Assembly: GCA_036873135.1 (NCBI GenBank)
Contig: JAPTYO010000015.1
Span: forward strand, 14,487,683 to 14,551,682
DNA length: 64,000 nt
DNA from: Clarkia xantiana subsp. parviflora
Taxonomy: Eukaryota; Streptophyta; Magnoliopsida; Myrtales; Onagraceae
Reading direction: 5' to 3'
Part shown: positions 33,061 to 44,219 of the stretch, piece after piece
Position numbering within the stretch: position 1 is the first letter of the stretch
Layout: each line of letters starts with the position of its first letter
The notes under the pieces: generated by a model
Database searches by the model: none
The model's input: only the letters and a program-made list of their open reading frames with translations
Told to the model about the DNA's origin: nothing
Position numbers and translations under genes: made by a program

Positions 33061-33827
33061 TGTTGGATCACGGGCGAAGCTCCGTTACGTCCTTGACGGA
33101 ATGATTGGACTCCTAAGCTCCGCGTGGTCCTGCAAAAGGGGATGACCTGGGTGGTGACCCAGAATCCCTCTCTGATGCTTAAATGAGTATGATGATCAAC
33201 GGGTGGTAAGCAAAGAGTCTAAGTTCGTATTAGAGTCTAGTCCTTTTTTCTGAGGTAACCTCCTCCTTTATATAGAAGGAGGAGTTACTCAGTTACCTGT
33301 TACTGCGCTTGGCAGTTTTACCCACGATTCCGTGTATCTCGCCACGATTCCGTATATCTCGGCTAGGATTCCGTATATCTCGCCCCACGCTCCGCGTATC
33401 TTACCCATACATCCGCGTATCTCGGGCACGCCCTGCGTATCTCGGGGGAGATTATCTATATCTTAACTAGTCTTCCCACTACTCTCACCTAGTAGGCGGG
33501 TTTCTCGGTCTTATCCTCTGATCACAAGTCCCGACTCCTGTCGAGGACTCCAGAGTTGTCTCATTCTAGATCACCACCCAGGACCTTCAGTCTCTACGGG
33601 ACAGGTCCAGCCTCTGCGGGGCTTTGTTATCGGGGCCTTTACTAAGGCATATCGGGGCCTACTCAGAGGCTTCTTATCGGGAGCGTTCAGCTCATTCATC
33701 GGGACCGCTAAAGTCGGGACCCTTCGTACTGGGCCTCTGGGCCTTCAAGGCTTTTCACGAGGCCCACTGGACCTACTCGCCGTCCAGTGGCTGTTAACGG
33801 GGCTAACGATTACATCGGAACCCATCA
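33061..33827 (-). repeat. Element B 3' LTR
   Basis: TGTTGGATCACGG...AACCCATCA on the plus strand. It carries a set of CGTATCTCG-type short repeats (33340-33440). Just inside (33828-33850) the complement is G-rich (TTGGGGGCAAA), a likely polypurine tract. Confidence 0.93.
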
Positions 33828-34384
33828 TTTGCCCCCAAGACATGGGGGACTTTTAGTTCGTCATGTCTTCCAGTCCAAATCTCTTGACCTTTCTTGTCGA
33901 AGGTTTTCGCTTTCATGCCTTCCGATACCGCCGTCGGAGGCTTGGACCTTTGCAATTTTTGATACCTCGGTTAGAGGCTTTTGTCTTCATACCTTCCGAT
34001 ACCATCGTCGGAGGCTTTGATCTTTGCGTGTGATCGTTACATATCAGAGTCTCTTTCTTATGATTGCCTTGGGCCCACCAGGCCCCATGGGCAGTTGCCA
34101 AATCCGAGGAGGCTCCTCGGTTACTGCAGCATTAAATGCCTAGGGATAAAGAGACGGCGTTTAAACCAGCGTGACTGCTGTTTTCTGAAAAAGCAACTGT
34201 GACGTCACACACGTCTCCTCCGTGCCTATAATCTCGTCGATTAAGATCGTGTCGTTTCTTCTTCATCGGTGCAGATCAAGCCCATCCAGCTGTCTCCTCC
34301 GTACCGTCCCATAGTTCAACGGCTCTGATCAAATCGTTTCGTCTTCAATGATCACGATTACGTCCCTTCACTTGTCCTTTTGCC

Positions 34385-34392
34385 TATAAAAG
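34385..34392 (+). promoter_or_regulatory. TATA box of the antisense gene in B
   Basis: TATAAAAG in a GCCTATAAAAGGAAAG context, about 155 bp before the antisense start codon and followed by a pyrimidine-rich leader (CATTCACTTCTTCTGCACTCTCTC). The layout is that of a normal plant Pol II promoter, pointing opposite to the element. Confidence 0.6.
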
Positions 34393-34547
34393 GAAAGACC
34401 CTGGTCTCATTCACTTCTTCTGCACTCTCTCGCTTTCAACCCTCCTTGCATTCGAAGTTCTCTCCCAGCTCCTCCTGGTGTTTCAAGTGATCAAGGCGAC
34501 TTCGACCTTTCCGATCTTCCTTATCCTCAAATCTTTGACCACCGATC

Positions 34548-37236
34548 ATGTCTGGTAAGGATTTCTTTCCACGCTTTCGTAATTTGCTTACTGTTTACTC
34601 TTCTTTTCTCAATTCCTCTTGTCTGCAATCGTTTTAGACGAAGCTAGTTCTGAGGTTAGGGCTCCCTTCGCCTTTGAGTTTGCTGTCAACGAAATATCTG
34701 AGGGTTCGTATGAGGCTGCCCTTAGAGAGGGGTGTATCACCTCGGATTGGGAGCCTCGCTTCCCTTACGAGTCCCAAACTGCTGGTAGGAGGAAGCACAT
34801 TATCACGCCTCCTCGGGCAGGGGAGGTGTTTGTTTCCACTGGACAAATAAGCGCGGGGATTCGGTTCCCCTTCTGTGGAAATATGGTGGAGATGTGCAAC
34901 TTCTACAAAACGCACCCCTGTACTTTCTCTCCACACGCCATCCGCGTGTGGAATGCCTTCCAACTGCTATGCCACCGTCAACAATGGACATACAGCCTTC
35001 TGCTGTTCCGCACTTTTTACGGTATGAAGTGCAACAAGGCTGGTGTCTGCTCCTTCTCCCCCCGACTCCCCAAGTGGACAAAGGAGCAACTTTCACGTTT
35101 CGGCTGGGACAGCGAAACTTGGAAGTTTCACAAGGATCGGACTCTAATCCGCGACTCGGGATCCGACAATAGTGGCTGGAAGAAGTACTACTTCTTCGTC
35201 CAGCATAGCTCTGCCCCCTGGCCTCGATGGGAGGTCGTGGCGGACCCTGCCCCCAAGCTCCAGGATTACTCCGAGGATGACCTCAACACCCTCCAGATGG
35301 TTCAACTCTACCGCTGGGGGGACAATTTCATACCCATCGATGCCAACAAGCTCCAGGAGCGGAACCTGATTGCTATCGGAGTTCGGCTCCTTGACTCTGT
35401 TTCTGCAGATTTAGTCGTCTGGGTAATATTTCTAACTATTTTATTTTTACCTTTGCAGCCAAGAAGGCTTCTCTGTTGACTCATCTCATTCTGAAGCAGG
35501 GCGAGACTGATGCCGTCCAGAGCGGTTCCAAGCGGAAGCGCAAGCTGGTGAAGAAAGGGGCTTCCTCCTCCACTCCCTTATATGCTGCCCCTCAGACTGA
35601 AGAGCAGGTTGGGGCCAAGAAAGCCAGGCGGGAGGATATAGATCGGACCTTCGGGGCCACCACCGTTGAGGAAGGTAAGCGCGTTCGTCGTGCAATTAAA
35701 CGATATAAAAAATTAGTCCCCAAGGAGTTTAAACGATATAAAAAATTAAATATATCCTTCAAGGAAAAGTCCCCCGCGTTCTCAAGGCGGGATACTACAA
35801 CTTCCATGGGAAAGACCAACATGTCGAACGTCAAATTCTCTGGTGCCCTGGCGGAGCTATTCCTGATCATGTTCGTCCTGCCACCACAGGTCCTTTGAAG
35901 ACTCCTGCCCCGACGGAGGCTATCATTCCAGCGGAGACTGCAGCTCCGCAGGAACTAATGCTGGAGGACGTCCCGGCGGAAGCTCGGTTCCGTCCAGTGA
36001 CCGATTTGGAGGCTTCTCCGTCTGTCGAAGAGCCTGAAGAGGGGGGCCTGCTTCCCCGTGGCCGGTCGAGGTCCAGGAGTGCACGGCCCGCTGCTAGGGA
36101 TGTGTCCAAGAGTCCTCCTCCGATTCTTCGCACTCCAACTCCCGAGCCTCCTACTGAGGTAGCTCCTCCCACCACCGGGGTCGAGCCTATCCCTCGTCTT
36201 CCGATGGACGAGGTGTACAAAATTTACACCTCCGACCAGGCAGCGATCCCCTGGCGTCCGATCGAATCCCTCCACGGATTTTCGATCCGTCGGGACAATC
36301 TTGAGCCCGACTTGGCCCTGCACCTGCTGTCAGGGTCAATTCCTCCTGCTTTGAGACGGCCACTTTACCTGTCGCGGGAGGATATCGAAGAGGAGTTCCG
36401 TGCCATGGTCCGTCGGATGGAGGTAGTATCCTACCGCCTCATTCTCTTCTTTATTCCTGCCTTCAATCACTGAATTTTTATCTTTTTCCCCTTCGTCTTA
36501 GGAAACTGCGGACCAGCAGCGTAGCTTTGCCATCGCCTTGGCTCTGAAGAGCGCTTTGGAGGAGGCTGAAGCCAAGTCGGACCCTGAAGCCTTAGCCAAG
36601 CTTCAGGTGGAACGTGACGAGGCGGTGGCGGCCAAGAACAAGATGGCCAAGGAGAAGGCTCTCCTCGATGACATGTCCTCAAACCTGCTCAAGAAGGTCC
36701 ACGACCATGAGGCTGTCATGCGTCGAGAGCGGAAGATGGCCCAGGTGGAGCAGCAGCGGAACGAGGGGGAGAAGCAGCAACTCGTTCGCGAGAAGAACGT
36801 CTTCGCGGATCTTCTGGCGGAGGCTAAAGCCAAACTTGAAGCGGAAACGGCAGAGTTCTCTGCCAAGCTGGTTGAGGCAAAGGCCCAAGGTCTCGAGGAG
36901 GGCCGCGAGGAGGGTCGTCTTCAGGGCTACAGGGAGTATCGGGACTCTGAAGAATTCAAGCTGGCTGCTGTGGAGTTCTGCAAGTCCGAGGTGGAGGACG
37001 TTTTGTTCAACGCTGTCGAAGAACTCTACACAGCCTACTCGGATTCCATTGACTTCACGAAGTCCGAGACTCTTGCCCCCGTCGCGGAGAAGTACTTCAA
37101 TCTCCCCGCGGAGAGTGAAGAGGCTGCTGCCGTGGACCCGACTCCGGCAACTGCGGAGCCTTTTGCCCAAGCCCCTCCAAGCCTTGCTCCCTCCGACGCT
37201 GCTGAGGATCCATATTCCAACAAGGACCAAGTTTAA
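34548..37236 (+). CDS. Spliced antisense gene of element B
   Basis: Start ATGTCTG (34548-34554) with donor GTAAGG and acceptor TTTTAG, then a long exon from 34638. Further canonical introns are 35675-35889 and 36423-36501, both keeping frame; the last exon ends with TAA at 37236. The join between exons around 35420-35458 is not resolved: a T-rich TTTGCAG acceptor is clear, but the only nearby donor would give a 36-bp intron and the wrong phase, so a mutation may have broken it. The N-terminal ~250 residues (SDWEPRFPYES, FCGNMVEMCNFY, WNAFQLLCHR) resemble the Transposase_28 family, which despite its name is found in gypsy elements. A proline/serine-rich linker and a Lys/Glu-rich coiled coil (from 36538, KLQVERDEAVAAKNKMAKE) follow. 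Function unknown. Confidence 0.65.
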
Positions 37237-38036
37237 TGCTTACATCTTTTAGTCCTTGTTGTCTTTCTCCTTTGTCTTTTTGTAACGAACCTCTTTGGCC
37301 TTCTGGCCTTTATATGAGTAGTTTTCTTTCTATCTGTTTTGGCACCGTTACTCGTTTGCACTTTCGCTAAAGCGGTTTTTAAACTCTTTACTCAGAACGT
37401 TCCGATCCAGTCGGGACTTTACCACTTAAGGCTTCTCGTCCAAAATCGGGACTTCACCACTTAAGGTTTCTCGTCCAAAATCGGGACTTCACCACTTAAG
37501 GTTTCTCGTCCAAAATCGGGACTTCACCACTTAAGGTTTCTCGTCCCTGCTTTTTAAGGCCACTTTCATACCCCTTAGGGCTTTCATTGCGTCTCTACTG
37601 GACGGCTTAGTCGTACCCGTTAAGGCTTTTGGCCGCATCATATAGACGGCATACGCGGACCTGTTAAGGTTTTTTCATACCCGTTAAGGCTTTTGGCCGC
37701 ATCATATAGACGACTTATGCGGACCCATCAGGGTCTTTTCATACCTAGGCTTTTGGTTGCATCATATAGACGACTTACGTGTACCCCGTAGGGCTTTTGT
37801 CCATACCTGTTAAGGCTTTTGGCCGCGCCATATAGACGACTTACGCGTCCCCCGCGGGGCTTTCATCGTACCTCGGAAGGCTTTTGTCGCGTCACTCAGG
37901 ACGTCTTATTAACAGTTAGAATAAATTTGAAAGCAATTTAATCGGAAGGCAACTTCTTTTATTCACTAATAATTCAAAGTAGGCTTACATCGGATTTTAT
38001 TGATAGAAAATTTGCGCCATTCGTGGCGGCTTCATA
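37237..38036. repeat. Element B spacer with two tandem arrays
   Basis: Between the convergent ends of the antisense gene and pol. About 37410-37553 holds four ~35-bp units (CGGGACTTCACCACTTAAGG). About 37600-37910 holds four or five ~62-bp units built on GGCTTTTGGCCGCATCATAT. Element A has its 66-bp array in the corresponding place. Confidence 0.85.
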
Positions 38037-40832
38037 TCAAACATGATACTTCTTCAAGTGTTCACCACTGAAGGAATGCTTCAACGTCTTGCCTTCGAGA
38101 TCCTCTAACTTGTATGCATTGGGCACTGGCATCCCCACGATCTTGTAGGGTCCTTCCCATTTTGGTGACAGCTTGTTGATCTGGTCTTGATGAACAAACT
38201 CATTCCTCCGCCAGACAAGTTCTCCCACGAAGAATTGTCGGGACCTGACACGCCGATTATAATATCGGGCTGTTGCCAAACGCATTCGGGCCTGGACTTC
38301 ATCAGCCTTCCACCTTTTCTCCTCGAGTAGGTCTAAGTCCAGAAGTCTCATTTCCTCATTTGTCAGAGGCTTGTAATATTTCGCGCGGTGGGACGCCACC
38401 GCTATCTCCACGGGAGCGACTGCCTCCGTGCCATAAACCAGGCCAAACGGAGTTTCTCCTGTTGATTGCTTGGGTGTTGTTCTCACAGCCCATAGCACAT
38501 TCTCGAGCTCATCCAGCCAATGGCCCTGCAAGGCATAGACTCTCTTCTTCAAGCCATCCATCACGATCTTGTTGGCTGACTCTACCTGGCTGTTGGTCTG
38601 AGCGTGGCGGACTGAAGCGGTCTGATGCTCAATGTTTAGTTCTTCCGGGTACTCCTTCAACTGAGCCCCATTGAACGGAGGGCCATTGTCGCTGATCAAC
38701 ACTCGCGGGACCCCGTACCGGGATATGATCTGAGTCTGAAGGAACTTGAGGATCTGCTGCCCCGTCGTTCTAGCCAATGCTTTGGCCTCTATCCATTTTG
38801 AGAAGTAGTCAATAGCCACGAGTAAGTACTTGCACTGACCTCTCGCTTGGGGAAGTGGTCCCACCAAGTCAATTCCCCATTGCGCGAAGGGCCATGCACT
38901 CCTGATGGGCATCAGGTCCACGGCGGGAGCCACGATGTTTGGGGCGTACCTCTGGCATGCATCACAGGATCGGACCATCGCGGTCGCTTCTTTGTTCATC
39001 GAGGGCCAGTAGTAGCCTAAGTTCAATGCCTTCCTCACTAGAGATCGGGCTCCTTCATGGCAGGCCGCGACTCCTTCGTGTAGTTCCCTTAGGATTCGAT
39101 TCGTGTCAGGCTCCGCTACGCATTTTAAGAAAGGTTTTACGTACCCTTTTTTGTATAATTGGTTGTCCACCATCGCGTAGTTGTCCGCAATCCGTCGCAG
39201 TCTGACAGCTGCCACTTTGTCATCGGGGAGTACCCCCGTAGTCAGGTACGTGACCATCGGGGTCATCCAAGTAGGCTTTTCTTCCTCCTCCGATCCTGTC
39301 TCAATAGCGCAGACCTCCGCCGGATCGATGTTTGAGATAATCACCTTCTCTAGGAAATGCACCTTTCGATTCTCCTCGGGGGCCACTCCCAGAGCGAACT
39401 TGCTCAAGGCATCTGCTTCCGCGTTTTCTTCCCTCGGGATTGCCTCGATATCAAAGCTTTTGAAGCTTCCCTTCAAAGTCTGCACCTCGTGCAAGTATTT
39501 CTTCATCGTCGGGCTTTTAGCCTCATAGTTCCCCTGGACTTGATTTACAACCAAGCTAGCATCGCACTTCACTTTTAAATGGTCGACCCCCGTGCCCTTG
39601 GCAATCTTGAGGCCTGTGATGAGAGCCTCATACTCTGCTTCGTTATTGGTGGCTTTGAATGTCAACGCCAGGGCATATCGTAAAGGCTCGCCTCCGCCGG
39701 GCGGTATCAATACGAATCCTGCCCCCGAGCCTTCTACACTCGATGAACCATCAGTGTACATTTCCCAGGTGTTCTCCTCATTTGGCTGATCTGGCTGCTG
39801 TTCTGTTGTCGGGTTTTCCTCCATGGTTGCCCCCTCTGCGGGACCCGTTACTTCCAGATCGGGTGCCGTAGACTCAGCTATAAAATCTGCCAATGCCTGG
39901 CCCTTAATAGCGGTTCTCGGAGCGAAATGAATGCGGAATTCCGTCAGCTCGATGGCCCATTTTACCAATCTCCCCGACGCCTCCGGTCGGTTCAAAAAGT
40001 GTTTCAAGGGCTGATTAGTCAATACCGTGACTTCATGGGCATGGAAGTAAGGTCGCAGTTTTCGAGCGGCAATAATCAACGCGAAGAGATACTTCTCAAT
40101 AGCGGGATAGTTTATTTCAGACTTGGCAAACGCCTTGCTTACATAATAGATAGGCACTTGGTTGCCCTTGACAATCTTAATCAAAACAGAACTAACAGCC
40201 ACATCAGAAACAGGCAAATAGAGATAGAGCGGCTCGCCTGGAATTGGTTTCGCCAACGGCGGAAGGGTACGGAGGTGCTGCTTGAGTGCTTGGAACGCCT
40301 CCTCGCACTTGTCGGTCCATTCAAACTTCTTGTTAGCCCTCAACACATCGAAAAATGGCATAGCTCGGTCACTCGCCTTGGATAGGAAGCGATTCATCGC
40401 GGCCAACCGGCCATTCAGCACCTGGACCTCCCGATGAGTCCTCGGGGACTGCATCTCCTCGATTGCTCGCAGCTTCTCAGGGTTCACCTCGATTCCTCTC
40501 TGGCTCACCATGAACCCTAGGAACTTCCCCGAGTTCACCCCGAAAGCACATTTGTCGGGGTTCAGCCGAACCTGATGGAACTTCATCCGCTCAAATGCTG
40601 CCGCCAAGTTCTGGACATGGTCTCCTGCCTGTCGGGACTTCACCAGCATGTCATCCACATATGCCTCCATGGTTTTCCCCAGCATGTCTCCAAACAATTT
40701 ATTCACCATCCGCTGGTAAGTCGCTCCGGCATTGATCAATCCAAAGGGCATCACATCGTAATGGTAGACGTCACTGTCGGCGTAGAAGGCCGTATGGGGG
40801 GCATCCTCCTTCGCCATCTTGATCCGGTTGTA
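38037..40832 (-). CDS. Element B pol, second part (RT-RNase H-integrase)
   Basis: Continuous open frame; it continues in phase from the part at 48657-51521 once element C and one copy of its CCCGG duplication are removed. Seen: RT MPFGLINAGATYQRM and MEAYVDDMLVKS, gypsy RNase H, a second RNase H (MYTDGSSSVEGSGAGF) and an integrase zinc finger (CHEGARSLVRK...CDACQRY). The DDE core (WGIDLVGPLP, SDNGPPF) and GPY module (PKWEGPYKI) come last. No chromodomain, as in Tat elements. The integrase shows normal spacing and no stop. On its own this half has no natural start. Confidence 0.93.
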   Translation of the reverse strand, partial: YNRIKMAKEDAPHTAFYADSDVYHYDVMPFGLINAGATYQRMVNKLFGDMLGKTMEAYVDDMLVKSRQAGDHVQNLAAAFERMKFHQVRLNPDKCAFGVNSGKFLGFMVSQRGIEVNPEKLRAIEEMQSPRTHREVQVLNGRLAAMNRFLSKASDRAMPFFDVLRANKKFEWTDKCEEAFQALKQHLRTLPPLAKPIPGEPLYLYLPVSDVAVSSVLIKIVKGNQVPIYYVSKAFAKSEINYPAIEKYLFALIIAARKLRPYFHAHEVTVLTNQPLKHFLNRPEASGRLVKWAIELTEFRIHFAPRTAIKGQALADFIAESTAPDLEVTGPAEGATMEENPTTEQQPDQPNEENTWEMYTDGSSSVEGSGAGFVLIPPGGGEPLRYALALTFKATNNEAEYEALITGLKIAKGTGVDHLKVKCDASLVVNQVQGNYEAKSPTMKKYLHEVQTLKGSFKSFDIEAIPREENAEADALSKFALGVAPEENRKVHFLEKVIISNIDPAEVCAIETGSEEEEKPTWMTPMVTYLTTGVLPDDKVAAVRLRRIADNYAMVDNQLYKKGYVKPFLKCVAEPDTNRILRELHEGVAACHEGARSLVRKALNLGYYWPSMNKEATAMVRSCDACQRYAPNIVAPAVDLMPIRSAWPFAQWGIDLVGPLPQARGQCKYLLVAIDYFSKWIEAKALARTTGQQILKFLQTQIISRYGVPRVLISDNGPPFNGAQLKEYPEELNIEHQTASVRHAQTNSQVESANKIVMDGLKKRVYALQGHWLDELENVLWAVRTTPKQSTGETPFGLVYGTEAVAPVEIAVASHRAKYYKPLTNEEMRLLDLDLLEEKRWKADEVQARMRLATARYYNRRVRSRQFFVGELVWRRNEFVHQDQINKLSPKWEGPYKIVGMPVPNAYKLEDLEGKTLKHSFSGEHLKKYHV

Positions 40833-40837
40833 CCCGG

Positions 40838-42202
40838 TGTCGGACCCTAAAAATCCGACCTATGGCGAATTTACGTTTTGAAAACGTGCAATTTTGAAAG
40901 AGTCGCCACTAGTTAATTATTAGGCTAACTAGAATCCTAAGTCACCCAAGCGAATAACGAATTAAACACCTAGGTATAAAATCGGTCTTCGATCAGAAAT
41001 TCAAGTTCGGGGGTTCTATTACGAATTAAAAATATAGATATTTAATTACGCCCTTTCGGTACTCAATTCACTTAATTGCCGCTCTAAAATTAAACAATGT
41101 CATACAACTTATTCTGATACCAAATTTATGATTAAATAAAGGACATATACATTAAGCACAGTAAAACAAAAGAATAGCAAAAATAAATAATAGCATACAT
41201 CAACTCACAAAGTCTGCTCGAAACATTATTTAATTTAAATGTCATGCTAGAGTCAACGAATCAAAACATATATATTATATAGTATTATTATACATAGACT
41301 AAATAATTACCTGGGTTACGTCTAGAAGGACTGAGAGCAGGGGGTACGGAGCAGCAGCAATGGAGAGATCGACGAGGAGGAGAGCTGCGAAAAGCACGAT
41401 ATCGCTAACGTAGAATTATGGCAAGCTTCGAGACATGACGTTGAGCGAGTCGAGGCAGAGCGTGGATGGAGGTTGGATGGAATCGGAGATAAATCGGAAA
41501 CGAACTCTCAATCGAAATAACAGCGGCAGTCGCCGGACTCCGGCGTTGGTGTGGGAGCTGCTACGTCTGGTGTATGTCCAGATTGTAACAACAGCTAACG
41601 GAGGAGGTTCAGTGGAGCGATGTCGTAGATGCTAGTCGGGACTTGGTGGTGACTAGACCGAACGGAGGTAGAGGCGCCGATGCTAGCTGGAGGACGATGA
41701 AGAAGCAATTGGGATGTAAAGGGAGAAGATGATAAGGATCCGTCTCTGTTCGTTCTTTCAACTGCATATACTGAGAATATTAATATAATAATACAAAGCA
41801 TATACAAAACATATGTAATAATAATAAGGAATGAACCAATTAGTTGTAAAATCAATTAAGTAAAACATTGGTACGATTCACATCCAACCAAAACGAGCAT
41901 CCTTCTTAATTTCTGTATGTCCCCCGTTACATTGTAAACATACTAGTCTATATATAGACCCTAAGTCTAGACTAATCTAAGCAACAAATATTGCTGATTT
42001 ATTTTGCTAATAAATGCTAAATATTCAGAAAATTTAATACTAAATATTCAACAAATATTTTCTGCAATAAATACATAAACTATCCTAATTTTTGCTCTGA
42101 GCATCTTTGGAAGCTTCGCGACTTGCCATATTTAGACATTTCCTCATTTAGGTGCGCCACACGTCACGCGTGTCGTGCGTGGTCCAAAATTAGGTGTTTA
42201 CA
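40838..42202 (-). repeat. Element C 3' LTR
   Basis: TGTCGGACCC...GTGTTTACA on the plus strand. The next bases (plus 42203 on; complement CCCAAAGAGGGGCAAAC) form a polypurine tract. Short open frames in it recur unchanged in the other LTR and are not genes. Confidence 0.95.
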
Positions 42203-42359
42203 GTTTGCCCCTCTTTGGGCGGATTCCCGTAGAACATGTTCGAGGGGATTCGTCCAAAGACTAGGAAACACCGAATTTTGGATGAGAAGTCTATCTTTCT
42301 TTTGAGTCTTCGAGTCTTCAAGGGAACTCCTGGCTTTATTCTGAAAATGCAAAAAAGTT

Positions 42360-42575
42360 TTGCCTCTGTCGGCGGTGCAGAAAGTAAAGCCTCCAGTGGC
42401 GTGCGGAAAAGTAAAGCCTCCAGTGGCGTGCGGAAAAGTAAAGCCTCTGTCGGCGGTGCCCCTGTTGGCGGTGCCTCCATTGGTAGTACAGAAAGTAAAG
42501 CCTCCAGTGGCGTGCGGAAAAGTAAAGCCTCCAGTGGCGTGCAGAAAAGTAAAGCCTCCAGTGGCGTACAGTAAG
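42360..42575. repeat. 27-bp tandem repeat in C
   Basis: Units AGTAAAGCCTCCAGTGGCG plus TGCGGAAA, with an expanded variant in the middle (GTCGGCGGTGCCCCTGTTGG). Because 27 is divisible by three, frames on both strands stay open and give artefactual peptide repeats. D has a related, more diverged set at 52975-53420. Confidence 0.9.
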
Positions 42576-42654
42576 TAAAACCTCAATCGACGTTGCCCCC
42601 AGTGGCGAGCGACAAGGAAAAGCCTCCAGTGGCGTGCAATAAAGTAAAACCTTT

Positions 42655-42970
42655 GGTGATAATTGGTAACAGAAGACCTCTACGTCAGACAGTACCAACA
42701 ACCTCTGGTTACGCCTCTAGTGGCGAGTGGTAACGGAAAAACCTCTACGTCAGACCGTACCGGAAAATCTCAGGTGATATCTCTGGTGGCGAAAGACCTC
42801 TACGTCAGATCGTACCGGAGAACCTTTGGTGATGCCTCTAGCGGCGAGTGGTAACAGAAGACCTCTACGTCAAACCGTACCGGAAAACCTCCGGTGATAT
42901 CTCTAGTGGCGGAAGACCTCTACGTCAGACCGTATCGGAGACCCTTTGGCGATGCCTCTAGCGGCGTATG
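42655..42970. repeat. ~60-bp tandem repeat in C
   Basis: Five to six diverged units built on ACCTCTACGTCAGACCGTACC and CCTCTAGTGGCGAGTGGTAA. Not seen in D, which has a different array at this point. Confidence 0.85.
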
Positions 42971-43523
42971 TCGGAGAACATCCTCTAGTGGCGTGACTTG
43001 CGAAGGCTGAATACTAAGGCTTCGTTCGTCGGGGTTGACTCTTAGGAAGCTGGAAAACTTCAGATCCTGATTGTCGGTTGTGACTTGTAGGAACAGACTG
43101 TAACAGTCCTACTCATCATTTGAGTGGCGACTCGCGAGAGCAGACTGTAACCGTCCCGCTTGCCGTGAAGTTGACTTTGGAAGGCGCTGCTTGCGCACGA
43201 GTGTTTGTCCCTAATTTTTGCCTAAATTGTGCATTGTGCGACAACCTAGCGGGATCTTTTTTCTTTCTTTTTTCTTTTTTCTTTTTTTCTCTCATTTTTT
43301 TCTCTCTTTTTTTTTTCTCTCTTTTTTTGTTGAGAATTTCTCTTTTTTCTCTCCTTTTGCCACGGCCAATTGAGAGATTTCCGACCGTGCCCCTCGGTTT
43401 TTTTTATTTTCTCTCCTTTTGCCATGATTGCAATTCCTGAACTTGCAACCATGCCTCTCATTTCCTAATTTTGCCTAGGTCGCCCTTTCGGGTTTTCAAC
43501 CTAGCGGAAGCACTCTTTATTTG

Positions 43524-44210
43524 GTAGCCGTTTAAAGGGTGGCTGTGACCCGTACTTTATTTTCCGCCTCGATGCGGGAGTATTTGTAGCCCTTCGGAGG
43601 GTGGCTGTGACCCTTTTTCTCACCATCTTCAATGTTGCGGGAGCTCTTTTGATTGTAGCCATTTGGGAGGGTGGCTGCCCTTCATTCCTCGTCTCTGATC
43701 CAGGAAACACTCTTTGTATGTAACCATTTTGAGGGTGGTTGTGGCCCTTTTACTTAATATCTGCCATCGATGTTTCGGGATCGCTCTTTTTGACTGTAGC
43801 CGTTTGAGGGACGACTGTGACCCTTTCTTTTATTTTCCCGCCCTCACCGGTTTCGCGAGATCACTCTTTTTGTGTAGCCATTTTAAGGGTGGTTGTGGCC
43901 CTTTTTTATTCTCCCGCCCTCACAGATTTCGCGGGGTCACTTTTTTATTCGTAGCCGTTTGGAGGGTGGCTGTGGCCCTTTCACCTACTTCCCGCTTTTG
44001 ATGTTTCAGGATCGCTCTTTATCTGTAGCCATTTGAAGGGTGGCTGTGGCCCTTTCTTTGTAGTCGTTTTGGGGACGACTGTGACCCTTTGTATCTGTAG
44101 TTGATTTAGGGACAACTGTGACCCTTTTATTCATCGCTTTCACAAAATATGCATGAGCACTCTCTTTATTTGTACCGGTAGCCAATTAAAGGGCGGCTGT
44201 GACCCTTAAA
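43524..44210 (+). repeat. Covarying stem / pseudoknot repeat array in C
   Basis: Eleven units about 35-80 bp apart, each of the form 'tAGCCa-tttgaAGGG-tGGCTgtggCCCTtt'. The first and third blocks are complementary in nearly every unit even when the sequence changes (AGCC/GGCT, AACC/GGTT, AGTCGT/ACGACT, AGTTG/CAACT). The AGGG and CCCT blocks are always complementary. G:T pairs occur in the plus-strand sense. Details in findings. Confidence 0.8.
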
Positions 44211-44219
44211 AAAATGAGT

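Noticed and set aside
41435..41855. Two open frames repeated exactly at 47889-48309
   Set aside because: They lie in the two identical LTRs of C; the repetition is due to the LTRs and the frames are not conserved in D's LTRs.
42164..42701. Open frames with repeated peptides (for example GVRKSKASS on plus, ATGGFTF on minus)
   Set aside because: Product of a 27-bp tandem repeat whose length is divisible by three; not conserved in D.
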